From Mycteria americana (lineage: Eukaryota; Chordata; Aves; Ciconiiformes; Ciconiidae): 64,000 bases of DNA. The position numbers and the translations under genes were made by a program. The stretch covers positions 35,768,316 through 35,832,315 of the forward strand of contig NC_134372.1 of the NCBI RefSeq assembly GCF_035582795.1. The letters run 5' to 3'. Position 1 is the first letter of the stretch. Each line of letters begins with the position of its first letter. Below, piece by piece: positions 53,088 through 64,000 of the stretch. The notes under the pieces are model-generated. The model was not told the origin of the DNA and ran no database searches. It saw only the letters and a program-made list of their open reading frames with translations.

Positions 53088-55562
53088 CTTTGCTGTTACA
53101 CTTCAGGCACTACGTTCACCAGTATTGTCCAGAACATATTGCATCATTCTATTAAAGCAACATCAAAAATGATTTTAAAAATCCATTATAAAATCCCCAA
53201 GCCAAATTGAGAAGAAATCCTTCCTTCTGACCACCTCTTTCCCAGACACATCTATCAATTGCCTGGAAAAAATGGCCTTGCAATTCAATCTGAAAGCTAA
53301 CAAACCTAATCTAAATGCTACCAGACTCAGTTGCCCCATCAGGCTAAAGATATACCGGGGTCTTTCATTAGAATGGCCAGCCACCTGCCCTCTCTAACAG
53401 AAGTACTAACATAAGCCAAAAGTACCTCCTGGTCAATCACATCACATCCACTCTTGTACACAGTAGTTCTTTTTAAAGTAACCAGAGCCATAATCCATAG
53501 GAATTATTAAAAAAAAGAAAAAAAAAATCAAACCCAAGCCCTTTATGGTGTGCCTGAAAAGTCATAGGAGGCAACAGAAATCTGAATCACAAAGCATGAG
53601 TGAAGCAGATTTCTTGCAAGACATGCTGCCTAATAAAAAGGTTATTACAGTTGCCCCGGCTGGGTTCTCCCAGTGGCTGTCAGCTGCAGGCTCTGTCTCC
53701 AGTGGAGCATGTTGCAGCACTCCAACCTCATGACCTGGATCACTGTGACAACTTCCATATCTCCAATGCAAAAGTCTTAAAAGCAATACCAAGTGGAGGA
53801 AAAAGTGCACATGCTGCCACCCCCCCTTGAGCATTGAACAAGACCACTCGTACGCTGCATGTCTCTGACATTTTCTCCGCTCAGGAGAAGATCAGAAACC
53901 CTTGCTGCCATTTAGTCTAGGTGCTATTAGCATCCTGTCAAGTGCCTTGCTCAGCCAGCCTTCATCCAAGTGGAAATCTCCTGCAGACACTATTTAAATC
54001 CAGATTACCATCAAAGGCAGTTGGTAAGGAACTGCTCAGAGTTTCAGTTTACTCTGTTTACTAGGTCTGCCAAAAAAATATGAGGAGGCATAATATTTGA
54101 AATGCAATACATACTTACATTCGTCTTTTAACTGCTCAGTCACTTAAAAATCTTTGTATGTGCAACATGGTTTACAACTACTTATATAAAGATTAATACA
54201 GAGCTATACATAGAGTACACTAAATTATTTCCTCTAATATTTTCTTCAGATATTAAGTGCAATCAAGAAAATAATTTCAAGATAGATCAGCATTTGACAG
54301 GTGAAAAAATTGCTCTTGAATCATTAATAAAAAAGAAAGGATATTATTAAGAAAGAATTGCTTTCTACCCTTCTAATTATGACCAAGCAAATACTTCATA
54401 GCCCTGAAATACTTTGGATCTGTAGCAAGCCATGAGAACGATCATTCTGCCAAGACAGTTATCTGCTGAAATCTGAGACATAATTATGGTCAGTGAAACT
54501 CCTAATCTTGAAAGACCTTAGATTTAATTCTTTACGCTATCAATCTCTCTCTCTGGATTTCCTCCATGTTACATTTGGCATGATTAACTGTAAGTGGGGG
54601 ATAGGTCCACAGAATTAAATGCCATCTGAACTGGGACAAGGAAGGATTATTCAGTGCCTCCTATAAGAGGGACGTCTTCAGCATTAACCTTAACCTCTTG
54701 TGTGCTGGGATATGAGGCAATGATAGAGACAAAAATCCATTTCAGGTGGCTTACCAAACACACAAGGCAGGCAGGGGACTGAGCAGATGCCTGAAAGCAC
54801 TGTACAGTCCTATGCACACACACTACAAAATGCTGCCATTAAGTCTGTACTAGATGTTGGAGCAGTTTCATCAGAGGGCGCAGGCTAGACCAAGCCAAGA
54901 AAGAACAACTTTTCTAACCATGTCATTGGGATCCAGCCCCTGCAAGAGATGAGAGAATAGTGCAAAAATGACTGGATATAGCTGTGCTACCACCAGTAAG
55001 CTAAGCTGACATTCTAGGTAGATCACGTTTTTAAGCACATAGATAAAAACATTATTTTTGGAGGCGATTGCTGGCAGCAAGGACTGAACACAAGATCTGA
55101 GCTAAATTATCCAGATCTGGTAACTCAAACACTGTAGCAGACTCACAGTTCTATGTGGCTGGGCACCACAGGGAGAAAGAACTACCACGCCTTCATGAGT
55201 TACTATCTGTAAACAATAAACACTATGAGAAGCTGACATGCAATAAATTGTATTCCTAAACGCCATGGTTACAAACTAGAAGCCTGAAGCAGTATCTTTG
55301 ATTTTGGGAAATCAGTCTAGAATGCAGGTCGACTCATATTCTCCATTCCAGATCAATCCATGAAGTCTGGACCCTACATCACTCAGAAAGTGAAATGCAG
55401 CCTTTTCTGGTAACGATTACCACTTCTCTCAGATTTCAGACTATAATGGAAAAAAATAATTCTGTCGTGATGTTATCTCATTCAGCAAAACATTTCAGCT
55501 TTGTCTGGCAGGCATGACAGAAACAGTTTTTGCAAGCCTATAGTCCTCCCTAATTAGAGTCT
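53088..55562. other. Sequence between the second LTR and the fused LTR locus
   Basis: Contains an A-rich tract near 53510-53530 and the CTCF-like motif at 54868. Overlapping open frames on both strands at 53545-53834 show no recognisable domain. Confidence 0.5.
54868..54881 (+). promoter_or_regulatory. CTCF-like motif
   Basis: TCATCAGAGGGCGC agrees with the CTCF core consensus (CCASYAGRKGGCRS) at 12 of 14 positions, including the central AGAGGGCGC. It lies between two LTRs in the gene desert. A single motif is weak evidence of binding. Confidence 0.3.
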
Positions 55563-55836
55563 TGTCATGGTTTAACCCCAGCTGGCAACTAAGCCTCACA
55601 CAGCCGCTCGCTCACTCCCCCCTCACTGGGATGGGGGAGAGAATCAGAAGGGTAAAAGTGAGAAAACTTGTGGGTTGAGATAAGGACAGTTTAATAGGGA
55701 AAGCAAAAGCCACTCACACAAGCAAAGCAAAACAAGGAATTCATTCACTCCTTCCCATGGGCAGGCAGGTGTTCAGCCATCTCCAGGAAAGCAGGGCTCC
55801 AGCACGCGGAATGGTTACTTGGGAAGACAAACGCCA
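55563..55836 (-). mobile_element. Truncated ERVL-type LTR, minus-strand arm of a fused LTR locus
   Basis: The sequence from TGTCATGG at 55563 to about 55836 matches the 3' half of the 46.6- and 52.5-kb LTR family in minus orientation. It stops abruptly after 'gggaagacaaacgcca', just short of the TATA region, and is replaced by an LTR piece pointing the other way. The promoter-proximal half is missing. Confidence 0.85.
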
Positions 55837-56060
55837 GTTTGAAAAGCTTAGTATAAAAACTGGGGGAGTTGGCCACGGGGCAGCTATCACTGCTTGGGGA
55901 TGGGCTGGGCATCGGTCAGTGGGTGGTGAGCAATTGCATTGTGCATCACTTGTTTTGTACATTCTTTTATCATTATTACTATTATGATTATTATTTTCTT
56001 TTCCTATTAAACTGTCCTCTTAAACTGTCTTTATCTCAACCAACAGGTTTTACTTTGCAG
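55837..56060 (+). mobile_element. Truncated LTR of a related family, plus-strand arm of a fused LTR locus
   Basis: This piece starts around a TATAAAA box (55852-55858) and runs through an ATT-rich tract to 'ttaaactgtctttatctcaa', the 3' segment shared with the neighbouring LTR family. The middle ('gggctgggcatcggtcagtg', 'gtggtgagcaattg') differs from that family, so it belongs to a related but distinct one. TTAAACTGTC is present twice (56007-56016 and 56020-56029). The 3' end is approximate, and no matching target duplication was found across the fused locus. Confidence 0.7.
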
Positions 56061-58507
56061 TAACTTTCTGCCTAGTACTCTTGCAGTGTACACTGCAATA
56101 TGCCAATATCTGCCGATTGCATTAGAGAGAAAACCGTAAGTGCAGCTGACTGCAAAGTTTTCTACACTAAGTTGTTGGATTTGGGGGTTCTTTTCAGTGA
56201 TGATGTTGGGTTTGGTGCTGGATCAGACTGGATGTCACTTGCAGATAAGGTGCACACTATGCAAGTAAGATTTGGGGTGGTGGTATGCATGGTCAAATAC
56301 TCTCCTCCTAGTTGTGAATAATAGGCTCCAGTCTGATTCCAGATGTCTCCAGTCCTCTTCAATATGTGTGAGCCTTCAAAGCACAACGTTAAAATGGCTT
56401 TATCTTTCGTAATCCCCTTAAAATTTTCCCTGGCAGTGATAGCAATGATTTGTACTTTATTGCTTTGTCTGCAGGAGCAGGAATCTTGCACCAGACAGCC
56501 CTGTCCACCTGCCCCTGGTTTGTGTGCTGTATTGGAGTCTGCCTTGGCCCCCCAGGCTGTGGCAGCTGGCAGTACTGAGTGGTGTTGACCCACATGAACT
56601 CTGCAGGCTTTTGAGAACAAGGGAAGATAACACTTGGACTTTGCTAATCCCTGCAGGGCTGTCTCCTCCTGCTTGCATCCTGCCTGGAGAAGAAGTGGCC
56701 GGTGTCTGTCCCTTATGCTCTAAATGCATCTGTACCTCAGGAAATGCTAAGTTTTCTAATGATGATCTCAGGGATGTTATAATTACCTTCTTACCCAGCT
56801 AGTTAAACAAATATATGATACCTTTACTTACAGTGCAGATGCTTGTAGCAGAAAAGTGCCAGTTTTTCCAAAATCTTTCATGATATAACTGCTTTCTCTA
56901 GTGCACATACGTGCATTTCTTACACCAACAAAAAGAACTTTTCAGCTATAGATCTCTGGAACAAGTCACATCCAGTTGCTAATTAGATAAGTGACAGATG
57001 TTTGTTCCCTTCTCGTCTATCAAATGCACATCTCATTGCTTTTTCTTTTGCATATATCCATTCTTGGAATTCATATAGAGCAGGAGTTATAACACAGACC
57101 CTCAAATATTTTCCTTTGCTGATCTGTATGCTTCTGGCTCTCACCAGTGTGTCAGACTCATTCTCTGCAAGAAGGCAAAATGACACTTTTCATTAGGACC
57201 TGCAGGCAGGGCTGCAAACATAGTCCGCATGCATTCCTGCTGATGACAAAGACTGGTGTCGAATGTGGCCCTGGCAAAGATACCTCAGTGTTTGGGATAG
57301 AAAGGTTCCCACTTCTTACACTGTCATGCAAGACAGAGAGCCCCCTGTTAGAGCTACCCGGACTGGGGCTCCAGGGAGAGTGCAAGTCACTAGGCAGAGA
57401 CAGAAACTGGCTCAAACTGTCATTGCATCCTCCTAAATGTCAACTGGATTTGTGAAGGGAAGAAAAAAAAACAGTGCTTGCCATCATGCTGGGGATGAAC
57501 TGGACCCCTTGGAGCCTGGCTTCCCCCTGAGCTGCATCACAGGTGCTCAGCCTTTCAAAAGGAGAGACACGTGTTGCAGAGAGAGAAAAGGTACATAAAT
57601 GCAGTGTTGATGCACCGTTGTCCATATCTTTGCTTATTTGGCTGTTCTCCTATTTAGTAGGAAAATTTGCCTGTGCAGTTGCAGTAATTTTTTGCATAAA
57701 TGGGAGAAAAGTGAAATGGACATCTTCTACATGCATGTGTGCTAAAAGCAGTTGGAGACTGACTCTTAACAAGGGCATCATTAGTCCCCAGAGTTAACTC
57801 CCTATTGAGATGAATAGGGTAATTCACATATCTAATATGTTAAAGCAGTAGCTCAGCCAGGAGCAACTTCTCTTATTTTAGAACGTTTATCTTAGCAGTT
57901 ATCAAGATTGAAAATTAACTCCTCTAGTTTTTAAAGGCAAAGTTCTATCATACAGAGTTGGCCTCGGCCAGGAAAGTAAAAAAATGTATCAAATTAGTAT
58001 AGAGACTAATGACTCTCCTTTGGCTCTCTTCCACATCCAATGTTAAACTAAGAAGCAAAACAGTATGATGAAATTGCTTCCTTTTAATAATTTTTGCCAC
58101 ATAATTTTCATCTTTTTTTTTTAAACTATTAATCATTACGTTTTGGTAAAACTGGTGCTTTCTTGCCTCCTTACCACATCATTATAGAGAATTGAATCCC
58201 AGAAATCAGCGTATGCCAATGCCATCATGGGCGCTATGTTGTCTTGGCCATGGAGTTTTGTACAGCAGAAGGCTTTTAAGTTCTTTACTTAGATCTAAAC
58301 TCAGTGTCAGTTACGATGACAGCTACCAGCCTCATCAGCATTCTGACAGTTAAAGATACCAAACATTATTGGTTTATTTTTTGGAGGATTTCTTGTACAT
58401 AGTTTCCTTCTGTGAGGCTTAAATGAAACAGAAGTTGACCAGAAAAACTTTATGTAATATTGACAGAGGGGGCCCTACACTCTTGTAATCATACTTTTTC
58501 CACCTAA
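56061..58507. other. Sequence between the fused LTR locus and the 58.5-kb LTR
   Basis: The part from about 56450 to 57560 is somewhat richer in G and C and has several overlapping frames of 60-100 codons on both strands. None resembles a known protein, and opposite-strand overlap of this kind argues for chance. Confidence 0.5.
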
Positions 58508-58512
58508 TACTA

Positions 58513-59367
58513 TGTGGTGGGCTGGCTTTGGCCAGCTGCCAGATGCCCACCCAGCTGCTCTCTCACTCCCTCAACAGGATGGGGGAGAAATAAGATGGAA
58601 GAGCTCACTGATTGAGGTACAGACAAGGACATCACTTGCCAGCTACCATCAAAGGCAAAACAGGCTCAACTTGAAGAAAATTAATTTAATTTATTGCCAA
58701 TTAAAATAGATTTGGATAATGAGAAACAAAGACAAATTGCAACACCTCCATTTACCCACCCCCTTTTTTTCCCAGGTTCAAATCCACTTCTTCATTCCCA
58801 ACTCCTCCCCAGTGAGTGGCGCAGGGGGGATGGGGAATGGTGGGTCGTGGTCAGCCCATAACAGTTCCTCTCTGCTGCTCCTTCCTCCTCATACTTTTCC
58901 CCTGCACCAGCTTGGGTCCTTCCCATGGGCTGCAGTCCTTCAGGACAAGCTTGCTCTGGCATGGGCCCCCCCCCCCAGGCTGCAGTGTGGGTATCTGCTC
59001 CCTCCACGGTCTCCCCACAGGCTGCAGGGGAATCCCTGCTCCAGCGCCTGGAGCACCTCCTCCACCCGCTTCTCCTCCGACCTGGGTGCTTGCAGGGCTG
59101 TTCCTCACGCTTTTCCTCATTTTTCCTCACGCTTTTCCCATGCTTTCCTATCGCTGTGGGCAGCGTTTTGCCCTTTCTCAGATACATTTCCACAGAGGTG
59201 CCCCCAGCGTCAGTGAGGGCTCCGCTGTGCCCTGCGCTGGGGCGGCTGCAGAACCGGCTGGAACCGGCTGGAACCGGCCCTGGGCAGCAGGGGCAGCCCC
59301 GACCTCTCCTCACAGAGACCCCCCTGCAGCCCTCGCTGCCAGCGCCTGGGCATGGACAGCCAACACA
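58513..59367 (-). mobile_element. Solo ERVL-type LTR (855 bp) with TACTA target-site duplication
   Basis: This is a complete LTR in minus orientation. On the plus strand its edges are TGTGGTGGGC and CAACACA, and a perfect TACTA duplication flanks it at 58508-58512 and 59368-59372. It is GC-rich with many 'ctgcag' and 'ctccagc' units, unlike the surrounding DNA. An AATAAA on the minus strand (58690-58695) is a likely LTR polyadenylation signal. It is a different family from the 46.6-kb LTR. The long open frames on both strands are by-products of GC-rich repeat sequence and show no retroviral protein motif. Confidence 0.88.
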
Positions 59368-59372
59368 TACTA

Positions 59373-62300
59373 ATAAAGCATTTTTGTAACTGGGAGCTTG
59401 ACAAGAATAACTCATTGATTTACTATAATGTTTATACTGGTGTTTTCAAAATCTAGTAGTTGGAAGCTGAAAAATTGGGTGCTGTTTATTTCTTGGAGGT
59501 AACAAAGCCAAACGAAGCAGTAAATGCAAGCCTGCAAAAGAACTTGTCCCCAAGGTATATGTAAGGCTGTCGGGGACCATAAAGTGTTCCCCTTCACGGC
59601 AACCATGCTGGACCAAGGTAGGTACCCAATTCGGGGAAGGACTTTTCTTTAGCAGGCGAAGGCTGTGGCAGCTTCTGTACCACAGAGACATAGAAGGACA
59701 CATTAACCCAGGTACAGCTCTGGGCAAACCTGAACAACCAGAGGGGAGGAATGACTTCCATGGGAGCGTGGGGATTTCCTTCCCCTGATTCCAGATACAG
59801 TTACAACCCTGAGGCTAGCTTTGGTCAAGGCCAGCTTGTTTTACCTCTGCAACAGCAGTGCAGCTATATCCTGTGGGGAACTGGCCAAGGTCTCTGCTCT
59901 TTCTTTTTGCACTGGCCTGTCTGACAGACACTATCGCCATGTACGTATAGCAATGCTATTTCTCCTCTTTCCACTTTGGCAGGAAAGAGTTGGAGTCTGC
60001 CTGTGTTGCAAAGCAGATGAAAGACATTTGCAGAATGGTGGGTGGTTTGGCATTTCCTCCTTGTAGATGCAGCTGATTTTGGAGGCGAAGTCAAGAGGGA
60101 GAACTGTGCCTGCTGCTGGGTTTATTTACTCTTTGCTAGTTATTTCCACTTGTCATCACTATAAACTTTTTTCTCTCTGCGAGCATGTGGCATGTTAACA
60201 GAAGTAGCTAAATTTAGCAGCTGGCTTTGAGAATTTAGCTCGTCCTCTGCTTTTTAATATCATGGGTGATCACATAGCAAAATGACAGGCGGTGAAGGAA
60301 TGAGAAAGCAGGACTATTTTTCACTGAGCTAAAATGTAAGGAGTTGCATTTCTCTTCACTCCGTCAATGCTGAACTCCTTCAGTGTCAAGTGAGCGAGGC
60401 TGCCTGGTTACGTGGAGAAGCACCTACCCCTCAGTGGCATTTCCATTGCCCACTTCCATAGCCAGTGTAGTTACAGTCATGCTTGCTGTGATCATTTGGC
60501 TCAAACCTTGCTGTATGGGAGTTGTCAGGCTTTTCTTTCACTTGTAGCGACTGGGCTTTTTTTTCCTATTTTAGCCATCTGAATGGAAGTGATTTTCTGT
60601 AATTTTGGGGTGAGTTTTTTTTCACATGAAGGAGAAAAAAAATTGCATTTACTTTGACGCTGACTTGGATGTAGGTGAAATATTTAGCAGGGTAAAGGAG
60701 TACTGGTTAGAGTCAATTATAACTTGATTGACCAGCTTTGGCAATCAGATTGATCTGGGAACTTTGCAATGCCTAGAAAAATGTACTCTGTTCTCAAAAG
60801 GTGGGAATTTTGCTTATGTGCACACATTTGATTTGGAAAATTCACTCTTTTATAGATCTTTATCTGCTGTGATAAATTGGATTTAATGATCAGCAAGGGG
60901 GTGCTCAGATTAATCCCTTTACTATAACCAAATTATACTGCATCAGATTTACTTCTTAAGGGACTACTTGACTCTTCTGTGCAGCGAGCAAAAGAAACTT
61001 GGCACACCCTGTGCTTAGATACAGATACATGCAGATTATTTGCATTCAGTATCTGTTGTACTGTGTTTAATCTTGGTTTATTTAGTCTATGATATGCCAC
61101 TTAGATGTGGCTGTATTTTTTCGCTCCACTTCCAAACCTGTAATCCTACAGAATAATAATATTTCACATTTCTGTAATTCCTAGTTCTACTGTAGCCCAA
61201 TGTGTAAGTAACTTTTTGATGTGGCTAATTCTGGAATGAAATACAGGAACTGGCTAGAAATCCAGTGACATTACACAGCCCTCTGAGATGGGGAGCAGAG
61301 TGCTGTCCAGTGAGGGAGCAGTGGAGAGAACATTTGGCAATCAAAACATAATTAACCAGGACAGAATTTGTCGTGGTACTGTAATATTACATGCCAGGCA
61401 CTGTAAAGGGAGAAATGCTTAAGCTCAGGTTCTCATCCAGAGGTTGTCACTTCAGCATGCTGCTGAAGCATGTCTACTACTGGAAACATTTAATTTAGAC
61501 CAAACTCTAATGAACAGAAGAGCCTGAGAAAGTGCCTGGTATCATTATTACACTCCACTTGATGATGAAAAAAAGTTTAAGTGTGTTCACCCTTGCCTCT
61601 CACAGGGGCAAAAATGAAATCTTGAAACACTCAGTATTTGAGCACTGTGTTTCTGATGCAAGCAGTTCTTCAGAGATCTTCCACAAAATACTGACTTCAC
61701 CACATCCTGCTGACTTGCCATGTCTAGCAGGATGGTAGTACACAGGGTAAATCGGCTGTAACTTAAAGTGGTATTTATTTCTTATAGTATGTCAAATTTG
61801 TGTTATAATACAAGACATCTAGAAGCTCATTGGGACCCTCAAGACAGTGGTTATACAGATATAAGATGAGGTTCTATTTTATTTGTGTACTGAAGTGCAT
61901 TTACAGTAACAGGATCAGCTTTTAAAGACTTTTACTTTATAAAGAGCTGGCACAATGGCTTGGGCTAAAGATAGACCATGTGCATTGCCAAGACCTAATA
62001 AAGATTTATAATATAATGATGATTAGCAGACTAAATCACTCCAGTTCTGCAAATGGACGCCAATTCTATCTGTGTCACTTAAACTGATGGTGAAGATTTT
62101 GACAGTAGGTTTTTTTGCTTGCCACCTCATGTAAATTCTTGTGAAAAAGAACATTTTTTCTTTTTAGGTGTAGATCAAAGATCAAATATATCACACAAGA
62201 TCAAATATATCAGTGTTGAGAAATTAAGCTGAAATGTAGAAATTGTAACATTGGTTTAAAAAGTATATATGTCATGTATGAGTATGCGTATGTCTGTAGA

Positions 62301-64000
62301 GATGCATCTGTATATACATGCACACATGTGATGAATGAATTTTGAGACTCTTTCGAAACAGTAATAAATTTCTCTTTGTCCTTTATGAGATCAATAACAT
62401 GGGTAACACACTAAGACTTTTCTAGACTGATATAGTCTGTTTCTAGAAAGTGCTTTCTTTAAGGCTGTATCCAAAAGGTCACCACCCTGGTGTAGAGGAG
62501 AAAAATAACACAGAGCTCTGGCAGTCAGAGACAAATAGTTTTCTACCTTAGTACACATCTCTGCTACTAAAAGTGTACTGCAGCTAGGAAATCCATTTAC
62601 AGTTTTTCTTTTACATAACAGTTGCAATGGCCTTAAGAGCCCCCGGTTGTTTCCATATTCTCTTCTCCAGTTGTCCTGCAGTATAGCTGCAATAAAAAGC
62701 CTGTTTACGAGAACTGGTACTGGTCTGTGAAGTGTTTCTCAACAAACATTACAGGTCAAAAGCATGTGTTTTGACAGCTTTGAAAGTGTTCTCAGATAAT
62801 AATATGGAGGTTTTCATTACAAGAGTTCTTTACCTAAGTGCAAGTACCTTTTACAATCTCATTTTATATCAGTCTTACTGTAAGTGTACCTGTGAAGGTA
62901 AAAAGCAAGTGGGGATGGACTGGCCTTGTAATTGCCACATGCCTGATTGGCCATAATCTGTGTCTGGGGTAGCTGCTTATATCTGTGCTGAATTCCCTCA
63001 CTGCTGAGTATGGACACCACCTGCACCGTCTGCACTGGTGTAACGGAATATTGGGCTATTTTTCTGTGTGTTAGCTCAGTTTCTTTTACTCCTTCCCATT
63101 TGATCCTTTTTTTTTCTTCTACCTGTGTATCCAGTGACCAGATTTTTGCTTACAACAACAATCTTATTTCATATCCTGTGCTTAGAAGGACTTCTCTTTG
63201 TTCAGTTCTCCCATTATCCTCCTAAGTGTTGCCCCTGCCCCTTTTGTTGAGCTCCGTAAACTGGGTCCCCACTATTTAGCTGGATTGGGAGTCTCTGCAA
63301 GTCTTTCCCCTTCTGCTTTGATCCTACACCAAGTAGAAGCTTGTTTAATATCTTCTGCATCTTAACCCATGTTCTCCCGACATACCTCTTGATGCAGCTT
63401 ACCTGTGTGTCTTTTCCACCTCACTAATGCTGCCACCTTGATCCACCACTTGTTTCTTCCTAAGCACTTTCAAGTGCTGTTGTCTCTGCTGACATTTTTT
63501 TGGATCACCTTCCCCAAATGAAACCATAAAAACTAAGAAATTGTCTTCTGTCACCAGTAATTTTGATTATACTATTGAAGTAATTTTGAACCAGTATGTT
63601 TTGTCTTATGGTCTTCAGCCTTCACCTGGTGTTTTCTCATTTTGTTTTGGTATCAAGATTGGGGAAAAGACACAATTCTTTACACTGTTTTTGTACTGTA
63701 CTTAGTACAAGGAGCCCTGCCGATAGGAACTATGGTTCTCCCCCAGGCAACCAACATGAAAAATTTTAATAAAAATCTTGATCTGTCTTGGTCCAGCTAT
63801 TCAGTAATACATAAATATTCAAAAGTGAATTGGTGCACTTTCTACAATAATGAAACATATATTAGATGTTTTTTCTTGATATAGTGCATTTGCCAATAGA
63901 TGTACATCAGATCTGGACATTTTAATGTTGTATTATTATCTATAAGAATAGCTGGATGTTACATTTGAAATAACAGGTGAATGAAATAGACCAACAGCAT
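59373..64000. other. Gene-desert sequence, right edge
   Basis: AT-rich DNA with the 15-bp direct repeat at 62179 and no supported gene. Short open frames near 59446-60094 overlap on both strands without recognisable domains. Confidence 0.55.
62179..62212. repeat. 15-bp direct repeat, 19-bp period
   Basis: AGATCAAATATATCA occurs at 62179-62193 and 62198-62212 without mismatch. Confidence 0.85.

Noticed and set aside
53545-53834. Overlapping open frames on both strands
   Set aside because: Three frames of 62-90 codons cover the same DNA in opposite directions, with no recognisable domain. This is a pattern of chance.
58719-59415. Open frames of 150-207 codons on both strands
   Set aside because: They lie within or mostly within the GC-rich solo LTR and have no retroviral or cellular protein motif.

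Overview
The window looks like nuclear DNA from a bird. One protein-coding gene is recognisable, and the rest is AT-rich non-coding DNA carrying 5'-truncated CR1 LINE fragments and ERVL-type long terminal repeats (LTRs), the two repeat classes that dominate bird genomes. No second protein gene, rRNA, tRNA, CRISPR array or prokaryotic feature could be supported. The species cannot be named from the sequence alone.

Layout. Positions 1-2700 are intergenic with one CR1 fragment. The UQCRFS1 gene (Rieske iron-sulfur subunit of respiratory complex III) lies on the minus strand: coding exon 1 at 5762-5972, a 2258-bp intron at 3504-5761, coding exon 2 at 2893-3503, and a probable polyadenylation signal at 2727-2732. 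The two exons join cleanly into a 273-residue protein with every iron-sulfur ligand present. The gene starts in a CpG island of about 1 kb (roughly 5430-6470). Just upstream of the start codon this island holds a perfect NRF-1 site, a perfect palindromic CRE and a YY1 motif, as expected for a nuclear gene of mitochondrial respiration. The island continues well past the UQCRFS1 start and contains a second YY1-type motif over a forward-strand ATG, so the promoter may be bidirectional.

From about 6.5 kb to 64 kb the window resembles a gene desert. It contains two more CR1 fragments (11.7 kb and 24.1 kb), short tandem duplications, A/T-rich simple repeats, a GC-rich patch at 36.3-37.2 kb with an LTR fragment, and an LTR cluster between 46.6 and 59.4 kb. 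Two of these LTRs are solo copies with intact 5-bp target-site duplications (AGTAG and TACTA). One is a nearly complete copy in the opposite orientation, and one locus is a head-to-head fusion of two truncated LTRs. A 233-bp block of the 58.5-kb LTR is about 98% identical to the fragment at 36.6 kb.

No undescribed multi-gene system is visible. The observations most worth following up are the compact promoter with possible divergent transcription, the fused LTR locus, the near-identical LTR blocks, and a 25-bp duplication enclosed by inverted repeats at 21.1 kb. Conserved enhancers in the desert are plausible but cannot be shown without a cross-species alignment.
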